Below, piece by piece: positions 37,301 through 48,195 of a stretch of 64,000 bases of DNA. Source of the DNA: Alligator mississippiensis (taxonomy: Eukaryota; Chordata; Crocodylia; Alligatoridae); assembly GCF_030867095.1 (NCBI RefSeq), contig NC_081832.1:60497444-60561443 (forward strand), written 5' to 3'. The position numbers and the translations under genes are program-made. How positions within the stretch are numbered: the first letter of the stretch is position 1; each line of letters begins with the position of its first letter. The notes under the pieces were generated by a model. It saw nothing but the letters and a program-made list of their open reading frames with translations. It had not been told where the DNA came from and did not search any database.

Positions 37301-40300
37301 ATTAACTGTTAATTAGCAATTAAGCCATAAATCACACAACATGCCATCCAACATATATAACCTCCTCCCATCCCACATAACTCTTCTCAGTCTCCTTTCT
37401 AAAAAGAAGGAAGAGCTGGTGCTAGAAAGCCTGTAAGAAAGCGGCAGAGAGAACATGGCAGGTTCTGCCTTATGCAGGGGTGGAGGGGGACACATTTCTC
37501 TGCATCTCAGCTTTGGGGCTCTGTGCCAGCTTTGCAAGCTATGGTTAAAAAAATAAAAGTTTAATCATCCGCAGACAACCCTCTTGACAAGAGAAGAGGA
37601 AAATGCCACTCCGTCCAGGAGCGACTCAGAACTGCAGCCTGTCTAGACATAGTCTTCCCCTGAATTCCTGCTGATAACTGCTTGGGAAATCTTTGGCCGA
37701 GGTGCATGTGTGTATGTGTGCGCGTGTACTAGAAATGAGCTCACCTCTCAGCATCAAGCTGCAAAGGCACTAACACCTGCTCTCTAGCACCTTTGGTTCT
37801 GAGCCAGAGTCTGCTGTCACATCCCAGTAAATCATGAGAAACTGCACGGACATGAGTGGAGCTATACTAGGACACAGCGGGTCTGTGGGAGAGCAGAATC
37901 GGGCTGTGGCTAGGAGCAGTGTGCCCGCAGCTCAGACTGCTTACTTGAGACGCTGTCTGGGAAAGTAGCAAAAGGAGTAGAAAAGGTTACCATCTTTTCC
38001 AGGGTGCTGCAGCTTGTGCTGCAACATGCAGAAAGGGGATCCATGGCCTTTTGAAGGAAATGGGACTCATAAGCTGGTTCCCACACCGAGCAGCAAGGTA
38101 TAAGGGGGTTTCGGAGTGCAAACCATGGTGTCTCCAGCCTGCCCAAACACTTCACTGGAGTGCAACCCACCCTGCCAGCCCCCTGCCCAGTGTCCACCTC
38201 TAGCCTACGTTCCAGGTATAGTTTTCCCTCCTCTTATAGTCAAAAGCTCAGACCCCAAGATTGTAAGGCAGGATGCTCCTAGGAGACACCTCAGAGGCAC
38301 TCTCATACCAGCCGCTTCTCCCCCTACCCCATGCCTCAGTTCTCTGCCATGGGATGCTGCTGCTGGGAGGGTTAGTGGGAGGTACAGCTGGCTGAAAAAA
38401 ACACTGACATTTGTTTTCTGTTGACAAAAAGAGCAGCTTAAATCAAAACCATTCTGTGGAACCAAGATCACCAAAGTTTTCAAAGGAAAAAAGCTGGAAT
38501 GAGTCAAGACAACTGCCTCACTTTTACCTTATTTTACCAATATGAAACGGGGTAAAAACGAGTCATTTTGACTCATGCTTCAACTCATTTTATTTAGACC
38601 CTTCTAGGTTATTAACAGTGTTATGCACAAGTTCTCACTGCATATGAACCACTGATGCTGTAACACCCCAGAAAAGTTGAAACAAACCAACAAAGTCAAT
38701 GTGAAAGGCCTGACCTAACGAGAAGGGCACAGTCTTACCACAATGGAATTATGCACCATTAGCAATGCACAATCTTTCAACAGCCTTGAACTGAGATTTT
38801 TTTGTGCTTTTCATTTTACAGGATATTTGGAATTTTTGGCTCCTTGTCCCTGCTGGGAATGATTTTCATTCTGATGCACTGGAATTTCCTGAGACATGAT
38901 AAGCCCTTGTTGGAAGCCCTGGTGTGGGCTGGAGGTAAGCACGTCCTGGGACTGCTCTGGTCCCACTGGCTGACCTTTGGCCTGAGAAACTGTTACCCTC
39001 AATGGGAGATGAGGCAATGTTTACTGGGGTTTGCACTTTGGTCTCTACAGGGTGCATGACCAGCCCTGGAATAAAACTGCATTCAGCAGACTCCCCCAAG
39101 CTGGCAGCAAGGGAAAGGGGCCAGGCATCTTTGGACAGAGCGAAACCCTTTGGATGCTCTGACCAGGGGACCAGCTATGATCTGAGCAGTCCTGATTGTT
39201 ATTCCAAGTCTGAGAGGGCCTGGTCCATGTGGGCAAGGTGGCAGAAAAGCTTGCTGATACCCTCAGAGAGTCAACACAGGTGTGCCAGCCATGATTGTAT
39301 GAGTACCTTGATCCTGGTGGGGCAACATATTCTGATTCTGCAGCTGGAAATGCAGTGACCTTCATGTAGCAGCCTCTAGAGCACCAGGTGCATTGGTATT
39401 TGATGAACCTTTGACCAGACATCCAAGTGGAGTCAAAGACCATTCGGGGATAGAGAGATGCCCCCAGTCTGGCAAGCCTATAGCACTCTCCCAAACTTGC
39501 CCCACCGCTTATCCTCACAGCCTCATACACAGCTTGCTCAACAGCTCCTGAAGGCTGGTGGGTAAGGACAGGCACACAGAGGTCTCACACCTGGGGCAAT
39601 GCACAGCAACTGCACTGAAGGCAATGGGATCCCTCTGGATCCACTAAGAAATAGTTCTGCCAGGACAGAGGAAACCGCTCCAGGGACAATGCCGCAAGGA
39701 TACAGACTTTCTGCCCAGTCTCGCACCCCCTGGCTGTGATCTCTTGTCAGACAGTTGCCCACTGAGATTCTAGTATAAGGGGTTCAGCCATGGCTGCCTT
39801 CTTCCCCATGTTGTAATTCTGCTGAACAGCAGCTAGAGAGAGCAGGGACCATGCACTGGGGCCATTGACCAAGGAGTTGTGGAAGCCCCTGCACTTGGGA
39901 GAAAGCCAGGACCGCTCCCTGGGGAGGAAAGCAATGCAAGCATCTGTGAAGGGTCAGGCTGGTGCATGGGGCCCATCAACCTGCGAGCTGGGACCCTGTT
40001 ATCTACACATGCTCAGGGTGGCACCAAGCAAGGGCAAGCAAGTAGAGGCACAGGGGTCCTCCACAGCTTGACAGCAGCCCCCTTTCCTCAGAGAAGCTGC
40101 TGTCTGTGGAAACTGGCAGCCACGTCCCTGGCTCAAGCAACCTGGACCGGCGGAGCTCAGGCTATTGTCATTTTCCACTTGGGGAGGCGCAGTGCCAAGC
40201 ATGGCTGGGATTTCAACGGGCTCCTTATTTTCCAACCTGAAAAAAATGTAGGGCAAAAAGCAGCTCTGAGGAGACACATCATGCCTCACAGCAAGCAGCC

Positions 40301-41374
40301 GGGGAAAGCTGCCTGCAGCCCCAGCCAGGGGGGCTGCCAGGCTCCATCTGACTTCTTCAGGGCTGCAATTCCCAGCAGCTGTTCCAATGAGAAGTGGGGA
40401 AAAGGCCCTTCCGCCCCAATGCTCAAGCTGCCGATGCTCAGAGCTGCAACACAACCCTCCTCCCTCACCCATAGGCTCTGCCATGCCCGGGGCTCTGTTC
40501 GCCCTGACCCCCTGGCACACTGCAGCAGGTTGCAGGACGGTGTGGCTACTGCAGAACTACAGGGAGTGGGAGGCAGAGCCCAGCATCCATCCCCAGGCAG
40601 AGAGAGGCTGCCCTGCCCAATCCGGGCAACCCCTAGGTCGTGTTCTGTGGAAAGCAGCACCACCCAAGACTGGCAGCTGCACAGCAACCCTCCCTGCTGC
40701 CCACCGTCCGATGGAGCCCACCACCCCACAATTCTTGGCTGTCATCCGAGTGGGCAGGGAGAGACAGGCAGAGCCCCATGGCTTGCTAGAAGAAGGATCC
40801 ATTATTATTTCCTCCCTACAACCTTCCCTCCCTCCCACCCTGGACTTTGGTTCCCCTTCGTGCCTCAGCCTGGGAGAAGTTTGTTGCACAAAAGATAAAA
40901 CAGCAAAACAGAAGCAGTCAGCCTAGGTGCTTTGCGGCATGTACCTGGGGACTGAAACAGCCTGGTATTCCCACGAGCAGAGAATTCAAGTATACAGGAC
41001 AATTAGAGCTACTGGCTTTAGCTCTGTAGCTGCCTTTCTACTTGTAGCTGTGCAGATGCTACAAACCCATGTCCATATATATTCACAGCTGAGCCAGTTG
41101 GAGACATGAGTACGCTCAAGCACACTTGCACACGCACACCCCCCCTTGGTCTCAATGTGTACGTACCTGCATTGCATGGGGAGCAGAAGTATTCACTCAC
41201 ACCTGTTGTGCACTAGGCCCCATGGGGGCGTGGAGGGGGGGCTGTCACCTCATCTCTTCAAAATATAGCCTGCCACTGGGGCCCCGGAGCTGCCAGGCTG
41301 GGTTTTTTAAGTAGCTGGCATGGGGGTCCTCGGCGAAAACTCCTTCCACGCTGCTCAGAATCTGGAAAACCTTT

Positions 41375-41476
41375 TTCTTTTACCTTATATGAGCTGAAAA
41401 AGGAGGCCAGGCTGCCGACGGCCACATCTGTCAGGGGCGCCGAGGGGAGCCATTGGCTGCAGCCCCATCACGTGGG
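41375..41476 (-). promoter_or_regulatory. Candidate distal promoter of the miR-143/145 host transcript (E-box, CCAAT, TATA)
   Basis: Read on the - strand, in order, there is an E-box CACGTG (41474-41469), a CCAAT box in GCAGCCAATGGC (41456-41452), a GGCGCC patch, and TATAAGG within TCATATAAGG (41392-41383). The CCAAT and TATA elements are about 63 bases apart. A start some 30 bases past the TATA, near 41355, would put the CCAAT at about -100. The TATA-containing decamer is also one base from a CArG box. The surrounding 200 bases are richer in CpG than their neighbours. Position and strand suit CARMN. No transcript evidence is available. Confidence 0.5.
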
Positions 41477-41635
41477 CCGGCTGCCTTGACCTGCGACAGT
41501 TCAGCTGCGTGTTGGTTTTACCCCCTAAGGAAGGAGTGCTTGACAATTTTCATATTTCTTCTAAATTTGGAGATTTCAGACAATGCTGGGAGGCTTGGCT
41601 CAGGATGCCAGAGGCCCATGTGGAAGTCATTAAGT

Positions 41636-41719
41636 CTGAGAGGGAGAGCAAGAGAGAGAGAAAGAGAGAGAGAGAGAAGGAGGGGTGGTGGGGAAAGGGG
41701 GGAGGAGAGGGAGAGAGGC
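41636..41719. repeat. GA-rich microsatellite
   Basis: Interrupted (GA)n with AAAG and GGGAGA interruptions. It lies just upstream, on the - strand, of the candidate distal promoter of the microRNA host. Purine-rich tracts of this kind are common near promoters. Confidence 0.85.
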
Positions 41720-41764
41720 CTGTGGCCGTTGCCAGCTAATGCCTGGGAACATAAGTGAACTCAC

Positions 41765-42120
41765 TCAGAGAAAGTTGTTTGTAATAACTGACTTCCTTTC
41801 CAGCCCCACTGCCCCATATGGGAAAGCAGAAGAGCCCTGAGAACTGTGCTCTGGAAGGAATAAATTTTACCTTGCCGGTGACATGATCGCAGGAGGGAAA
41901 AAACACTCCTTGGAAGAAACGAGGGGAAAGATTCCCTAATTCGATTTAGGGGTCGTGCCAGGCCAGTACCTTATGGCGGGCTGCAGCCCATCCTGCAGGG
42001 TGCGAGGGGAAGGGGACTCTCCCTGGCCTGTCGTTAAGGTGTCTTGCAATCCCATTACCTTGAAAAGCTCCATTTGTCCAAGCTGGAAAGGGCGTTTAGG
42101 CACGTGAGCATCGGAGCACA
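41765..42120. other. Moderately CpG-enriched, unique-looking segment, possible conserved noncoding element
   Basis: About 11 CpG occur between 41861 and 42120 in sequence free of recognisable repeats, upstream (on the - strand) of the candidate CARMN promoter. Conservation would have to be measured by alignment. Confidence 0.3.
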
Positions 42121-42148
42121 GGAGAAATAGGCTGACCTGTTCTCAGCA

Positions 42149-42186
42149 TATGCGTATGTCTGTGCACGCGCGCGCGCACATGTGTG
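42149..42186. repeat. (CG/TG)n alternating purine-pyrimidine tract
   Basis: GCATATGCGTATGTCTGTGCACGCGCGCGCGCACATGTGTG-like sequence is a run of alternating purine and pyrimidine, able in principle to adopt Z-DNA. Confidence 0.8.
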
Positions 42187-44461
42187 GGGATTCCTATCAG
42201 GACTACCAAGGGTGGAGCAGGGTCCACAATCCTCAATTTCCTGTCCAAAAAGGCTGTATTGTCCCTCCTAGCCATGTGGGTCCTTGAGAAGGTCTAGGAC
42301 CTCAATGTCATGCCAGTCACAAAGCAGCTTGGCCCAGGCTGCTGTCTCAGCGCTCCATGCCCAACCAGCCGCTGCAGGAAGTTTCCCTCCTAACACCCCT
42401 GCAATGGCTGCGGCCCACATAGCCTGGCTCTGGTCTTTCAGAAACTCCAGAATAAAGTGGACTGTTGTGAGGGGAGCCTATGTCCCAGAAAGAAAGATTG
42501 GGGCTGGCTGTCGTGGGGACACAGTGGGGGACTCCTTTGCTCTTGGAAGTATTCACCCAGTCAGCGCTCAGTCCCAACCCCACAAGGCCACGCTTGCTGA
42601 GCCTCGCCAGCACACAGATGTGTAAGCGAGTCCATGTATGGCATGCGCTGCTCGCAGAGAGCGATTTCAATTAGCAACCGGTCAACAACTCATGAAAAAA
42701 ACATTCAGCTTAGAAACAACCCCACACGCGTGAGTCCTGCAGTCCCATTCCCCTTGCTCTCCCCATTACTGTGATCTGCAGGTCACAGTCTCTTGCATGG
42801 AGGGAAGGGGGAGTGAGGGAGGAGAATCATTTGCTTTGGATGCTCATTCCCCCTCCTGCCCCAAACTCCTGAAAACTATAATCCTATCTGCATCAGCATA
42901 ATGGTCTCCTCAGCAATTAGGTGCAGCCGAGGATCATGACTCCAAATGAGCAATAAGTAGCGGGCACAGAAGGGCTCCTGAGAAAAGCCTTGGAGTGCTC
43001 TGTGATGCAGGGACTGCTTCAGTGGGCTTGATTTATACCCAAGGGCACTGAGACAGAAGCAGTGGAAATGGCTTGGCCCAGAGCCAGGCCTGCCTGACTC
43101 CCACCTGCACCACTAGACCATGCAGCCTCCCCTCTGGGTACCAGTGTCCTTTGGCAATTAGCAGGGATAATAAGTGGGGAGCTGGGAACCAGAAATGATC
43201 TAATGGGAGGAACTGCTGCTTCAAGCTAATGTTTTTCCAGGTGGTGTCAGTAGCTTTAAATAGCAGAGGTCTGCTCTGTGGGACATCTACCACTCCCATT
43301 GCCCCCTTGGGATCAGGCTAGAAGTGACTGAGGAGTCGTGTGAGGGCACAGTTACACATGCTGCATGCAAAGGAAACCAATGAGATGCCTGGAAACACGT
43401 GTGCAGTGCAAACTACCTGCCATGTGCAATGGTCCGAATCAGCTGGGCCCATCTGGACTCAGAGCCCTGCTAGGGAGAGTCTCTGTTCCCCCTCCCTGCC
43501 CTCTCCTGACTCGGCATCCTGACTAGCAGCTCCGGCAAAGGCACTAGGCTATGTCTCATTGTGGAATCTGAGGAATTAGAAATGGGTCGTGGCTGCTTTT
43601 GCCTTTGCCTTGACACTTGGGGCTTTTTTCTTCACAGAATACATTCCTCTCAGCAAGGCACAGACCGTAAACAAGAGCCCGCCGGCACCAGTGATTGAGG
43701 CTGGAGACCAAGAAGGAAATGACGGAGGGACTTGTTCATGCTTTCCACAATTCCCTGAGGGCCAAAGAGCTGTTCCTCGAGGCCCCAGGAGAGTCCCCAA
43801 GGGGCAGGGAGAGAGGCTGACCATGCACACGAGTGTGGATCCCTCATAGCAGCGTGGACTTCAGCTAGGGGTACCAAACCTGCTGTGCTGTCTCAGTCAC
43901 AGGAGCTACAACCCAAAGTACCAGCTCCTGTAGCGGGGGCCTCATGTCCCAGGAGATGGACTAACATGTGGGGAATGAGGTACGTGCCCTGGCATTAGTT
44001 GTGGGATGTCATACGCCCTGTATAGACTACTCAGCACATGGTATGCTGCAGCATTTCAGCATAATGAGGAACTGCAGGGCTATTCCTCCTTGCTCCCCAA
44101 ACCAGGTGACCATGGCATAGAGCTTTGCATGGCACAGTCCATTGTTTCAGTGTAAAGACCAGGGTTCATTAGCCAATCATGGACATGCAACATAAGCTGA
44201 ATCTGGATGCACTGGGTTTCATGTTTAGACATGCAACAGTGTACCCAATTAGCACAACTGCATATGCAAATCAAGCACCTGTAGATGCAAACAACCTAAT
44301 TTGGCATGACTATGCATACCTGGCAAGTGTGTACCTGGCTACATGCAAGTCTGGGCCATAAGGGTCTGTAAAACACGCCAAGTTTGACAGCTCTCCCTTC
44401 AGCTATGAAGCAGTTTCCTCATGCAAAGTGATGAATCACAACACCCGTGGAAGTGTGCGTT
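42187..44461. other. Intergenic between the host-lncRNA promoter and IL17B, no gene
   Basis: It contains a MIR-like remnant on the - strand (43030-43140). Around 44176-44350, repeated CATGCAA words occur without a fixed unit. No gene recognised. Confidence 0.5.
43030..43140 (-). repeat. MIR-like ancient SINE remnant
   Basis: On the + strand the blocks GGGCACTGAGACAGAAG, ATGGCTTGGCCCAGAGCCAG, CCTGACTCCCACCTG and CACTAGACCATGCAGCCTC follow the reversed MIR order ('gaggcacagagag', 'cttgcccaaggtca', 'aggagtcctgactccca', 'ccactagaccac'). Confidence 0.55.
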
Positions 44462-44530
44462 TCATAGATTCATAGAAGTTAGGGACTGGAAGGGACCTGA
44501 TGAGATCATTGGGTCCAGCCCCCCTGCTCT
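44462..44530 (-). mobile_element. CR1 LINE 3' tail fragment
   Basis: TTCATAGATTCATAGAAGTT then GGGACTGGAAGGGACCTGAT and GGTCCAGCCCCCCTGCTC form the CR1 3' end read in reverse. Sequence beyond about 44530 no longer matches, so only the tail remains here. Confidence 0.85.
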
Positions 44531-44702
44531 TAAAATGCCTTTTAATGAATGCAGATCAAATCCAACTGCTCTGATCTGCCCAATCAGTCTAGAAACATTA
44601 CCACGAGGATGAGTTGGGTCATGGAAAAATTCCTGAAAGGAAGGAATTAGCCTAATCAAGTTCTGAATAACTGAAAAAGGAGAGAGGGAGAAGTGAGCCT
44701 TC

Positions 44703-44790
44703 CAGAAGAGCATCCAGGAGCACAGAACTGGAAGGGGCCCCCTGGACTACTCAGTCCATTCCCCTGTGCTCACAAATATTTGCTATGTGA
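44703..44790 (-). mobile_element. CR1-like 3' fragment, diverged
   Basis: AGAACTGGAAGGGGCCCCCTGG followed by CTCAGTCCATTCCCCTGTGCTC resembles the reversed CR1 3' UTR ('agctggaagggacctc...gtccagtcccctgctc'). It is older than the tail 170 bases to its left. Confidence 0.55.
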
Positions 44791-44837
44791 GCTTCCTATG
44801 AAATACCCTGCAGAGGCAGCATATTAGTCATCTGGGC

Positions 44838-45059
44838 CAGTGGCAGCCAACCTTTGTGACAGAAATGTCACAAACTAGCTCTCCAAGAGAGTGCCATTCT
44901 GATACCCTTCCCCTGCCTGTTCTGCCTTCTGCTCCCTAGCTTGTGATCCCTGCTCCATCTGCCACTGTGCTGCCTGCCCCCTCCTTGATCTGCCACATGC
45001 CACACACACAGGCTGCTCATGCCACTTGTGGTACATGTGCCACAAGTTGGGATCCCCTG
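44838..45059. mobile_element. hAT-type non-autonomous DNA transposon
   Basis: The 222-bp element starts CAGTGGCAGCCAACCTTTGTG and ends CACAAGTTGGGATCCCCTG. The right end, read in reverse, is CAGGGGATCCCAACTTGTG, an imperfect inverted repeat of the left. The flanks ATCTGGGC (44830-44837) and ATTTGGAC (45060-45067) agree at 6 of 8 positions, both differences being transitions. They are read as a decayed 8-bp target duplication. No transposase frame. Confidence 0.8.
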
Positions 45060-45067
45060 ATTTGGAC

Positions 45068-47576
45068 CATCAGCTCAAGAAACACAAGCCTTCAGGGGGC
45101 AAAACCAAGGAGCAACCTCCCTAACCGAGCCACACAGGACAGCTGCATGTCAGAAGGTTTATTATTCTCAAGTCACAGCCAAGGGTACCCATTTAAATAA
45201 GGCAAGAGAAATCTGTGGACCAACCTGGAGTCGGTAGTTTCACAACGGACAGATTTAGCTCATGTTGTCCCAAACCCTTCTGGAAGTTGCCCCTCGTACA
45301 GTGCTCTCTGGAGCAGAAGAAAGTCTGGAGTGGGCGCTCTGCTATTCATACTCCCACCACTGCAAAGCACCGTGCAGACCAATGGGACACCTGAATTTGC
45401 GCTGCAGAGAAGGGAGACAGATGTTGCCCACTAGGTTTAGGTATGGGGGAAGCACTGAGCCTTCCATTTCTTTACTTGACCATCACAAAAGGTGGCAGAC
45501 AGACTGTTTAAAAGTTAGCCCTCTGCAGCATCCCAGCTGTACCAGCTGTGGGGGTGACCAAGTCCTAGCAACAGAACCTGCCATGTTCTGCTTCCAAGAA
45601 GAGACCTCCACCCCCTGAGTCACTGCGTCTGCTGCCATTACGAAGACCATCTAGCGAGTCAGACCAACAGAGAAGCTCCCTAATTTCCCATTAACCCAGA
45701 GGTAATCCATGAATTTGAATCCTTGTTGACCCAAATCCCTGCAGCAGAGTAAACCATGAACCAGCTGCTCGCACAAAAGCAAGAATCTGCCACCAGCCCT
45801 TCTCTGTTGTTCCCAACACACTAAGCCCCATCTCCCATGTTTCCTTCCTTCCTCCAGGGAAGAGCTGAGCCCAGACAGAACAAACTGGGGTTGGAAAGGG
45901 ATTTGTAGAGCCTTTTGAGCTGGGCCTCGGGGGCGTCCTTTCTTGTGCTGCACATTAGCCTGAGCAGTGTGGGGCAGAGCAAAGGACACAGTACAAGCGC
46001 TACTGCTTCAGGTTTCCACAAGTAACGTCAGCCCAGTGCAGGCAGCTTTCTGGGGTCCCAGACTGTCAACACAGCTCCTGCTTCAGCATTATCCTAGAGC
46101 ATGGCTTCTCAGCCAGAAGCTTATGACCTCGGGGGGGGGGGGTGAATGTGTCAGGGGGAGAGGTGGCAGGAGGTTATGACCTCCTAGTCGTTTCCACACC
46201 ATTGAACTATGAGGGGACCTGACTTGGGCGAGGCTGGAACCACCATCCTACAAGACACTGGTGACAAGGCAGAAGTGGTTAGTGTTGGGGCTCTTCCTTA
46301 GGCCCTCCACACCCCTGGGGATGGAGAGACTCTGTTAGCATGAACCTTGGGCAACGTCCTGTCCTTCCCAGCCTGCACTGCCTTGGGCCTGGCCTTCCCC
46401 TTGGCTCTGAGCCTAGCACCCAGCAGACAGCTCCCCTGAGCTCACCAATCATTTTCCTTTCCCTCCCTCCCCCCCCCCTCCCACCTCCTGGCTCCTCCGC
46501 AGTGTGGTGCCCACCCCCAGCAGTCAGGCACACAGCCCCCAGCCTCCTCTTACGCCAATGGGTTGGCTCCAGCCGAAACACAAATAAACTCTGCCATTAA
46601 ACAAACCCTATAATTAGAAACCAGGTTTCCTAAATGAAGTGAAAAATGTAACGTTACCCTCTGTTTGTTCGCTGGATGCTACAGGCTTGTTCCATGACCC
46701 AAGGGGTCGTGCCCTGTGGTTTCTAAGAAGCCTTAATAAGGTAATGTTTAGGAGGTTACTATCTTTACAACTCTCGTCTTATTACAACTCGGTAAGAAAA
46801 ACATTTGGGGCAAAGCAGGATTCCAAACAGCTGGGTTGTTTTTTTACTACTTTGCCGAGATGCTGCGGAACACATCCTCTTCGCAGCGGACTTGGTTTCT
46901 GTATCTCCACACAAACGATCCTTGGCTGCCTCCTTCCACCACTTCACGACCTCTGTCCCCACTGCTGCTTTTGCTGGCCGTGAAGCCCTGGGTGGTCCCT
47001 ATGGCTCTGGGCTCCAAGGCCAGCAGTGATCCCATGCTGACCCTTGAGCCACCTCCCTCTACCCCAGCCCCAGTTCTGGGAAGAGCCCTTCAAACGAAGC
47101 GAGGCGTGGCTGGCCTGGCTGCAACATGGAAAAGCCTGTTGAGGTCTGTCTGGGAAAGGATTCCTCATTTTCCTTGTGTTTATGTAGCCACTGGTTCTCT
47201 GGCTTGTGCATTACAACATCAGTGTTATGACCCATGGCACACTGTGCTCTTACTCAAATGTCCTTCAGCCGTGGAGTACACCCTGGCTCAGAGCATTACT
47301 GTATGACCTCCTACAGCCCCCAAACCACCTTGTGGAAAGCTCTTGCTCCTCCATCTATCACTAGGGAATTTATTGCTGGTCCTACACCACACACCTGTGC
47401 CCACATAAGAGTCTGCTCCATTAACCATCAGCAGGGAAGGGCTCACATGGGCCACAACACAGCAAATCCAGAAGCCAGGAAGGAGGGGTCTGGTGGACAG
47501 GCTTGGAGAGCTGAGAAGACTGGTCATACCTTAGGGAGGGTCCTGCTTCTAGGTGACAAGCTCACAAGAACTGCCA
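45068..47576. other. Intergenic, no gene
   Basis: A 12-base G run (46131-46142) lies between two copies of an (A/G)GTTATGACCTC-like word. CATGGCTTCTCAGCC just before it hints at a broken hAT end. The AT-richer stretch at 46600-46900 looks unique and could be conserved noncoding. No coding gene recognised. Confidence 0.45.
46131..46142. repeat. G homopolymer, 12 bases
   Basis: Twelve consecutive G residues after TTATGACCTC. Confidence 0.85.
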
Positions 47577-48195
47577 TTTACTGGGTCAGACCATAAGTCA
47601 ACTTGCCCCATCTCTGATTCCCTCTCTGGGCAGTGCCCACTGGCTCCTTGGACTCATTCAGGGGGTAGTAGACACTGTCCAGCATGCCCTGCTCAGTGTC
47701 CCTCCTCAGTGCACTAGTTATAAACCTTTGACCTCCACTCCCATCCCTTTTTTGTTATCATTTGTCCCCAGGAATCACTTGCCACTTTCCCAGTAGCCTC
47801 CTTTTCTGAGGGGGGCTTATAGTTTCACTTGGTGGGCTTTTTTAAAATGGCAAATAGGTTTGTGTTGCACAGAGGCAGAGAATGGATGCTGAAAGGGGGA
47901 GTGAACTGCATATAATCGCGGGGGGGGGGGGGGTCCCCCATTGTTCCTCTCTTACTTGCAGCCTCCAGGATTTAAGGTCTAGGAAGTTCCAGTTCAGAGG
48001 CTGTATCCCCAACTCCCGTGCTCAATAGCTACTGATGCCCCTTTCCTCCAAGAATGTGTCCCACCCCTTTTTCAAATCTGGCTAAACCATCAGCTCCCAC
48101 CACATCTGGTGGCCGAGAGTTTCACACTGTGTGAAAAAGAACTTCCTTTTGTTAGTTTTAAACTTACTACTTACTAGCTCAATTCCTTCCAGCCT
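47577..48195 (-). mobile_element. Old CR1 LINE fragment, reverse orientation, diverged
   Basis: CTGGGTCAGACCATAAGTCAACTTGCCCCAT, read here in parts, and CACTGTGTGAAAAAGAACTTCC with TTTTGTTAGTTTTAAACTTA correspond to reversed CR1 segments. Those segments have 'actgggtcagaccaatggtcca' upstream and 'tgtgtgaaaaagtacttccttttgtttgttttaaac' in the RT C-terminal region. The middle part is poorly preserved and holds a 14-base G run (47920-47933). It is much older than the CR1 at 34.5 kb. Confidence 0.65.
47920..47933. repeat. G homopolymer, 14 bases
   Basis: Fourteen consecutive G residues followed by TCCCCC. Confidence 0.85.

Larger units (their letters stand above)
18388..41360 (-). ncRNA. CARMN: Presumed host transcript of miR-143/145 (CARMN-like lncRNA), extent inferred
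   Basis: In mammals both microRNAs are processed from the lncRNA CARMN (MIR143HG). Its distal start lies roughly 20 kb upstream of miR-143 and it is transcribed away from IL17B. The same orientation holds here. The right boundary is placed at a CCAAT/TATA arrangement on the - strand at 41.38-41.47 kb, about 22 kb upstream of miR-143. A second possible start is near 28.97 kb. A possible first-exon donor, CAG|GTACGT read on the - strand, lies at about 41166. No other exon can be assigned from sequence alone, and lncRNA exons are poorly conserved. The transcript probably extends somewhat left of miR-145. The existence of a host RNA is well supported by synteny; the limits are guesses. Confidence 0.45.
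35016..41374. other. Presumed host-transcript upstream region, no coding gene
   Basis: It contains a 13-base G run (36250-36262), a small retroelement tail (36883-37008), a CA-rich tract (37061-37300) and unusually open GC-rich sequence at 39.9-40.9 kb, where frames on both strands lack stops. The 339-codon frame at 39879-40898 is not credible as a gene. A possible first exon of the host lncRNA falls at about 41355-41167 on the - strand. Confidence 0.5.

Noticed and set aside
39879-40898. 339-codon open frame on the + strand
   Set aside because: Frames of 147-179 codons are open over the same bases in other frames and on the other strand. The sequence is GC-rich with few stops, and the product has no recognisable domain or plausible composition. 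Chance is the better explanation.
41383-41392. CArG box at CCTTATATGA
   Set aside because: The last position is A instead of G, so it is not counted as a perfect SRF site. It is better explained as the TATA element of the - strand promoter, though overlapping use is possible.
46100-46190. Possible hAT end CATGGCTTCTCAGCC beside a G run
   Set aside because: No matching right end or 8-bp target duplication could be found, so it is only mentioned in the region entry.
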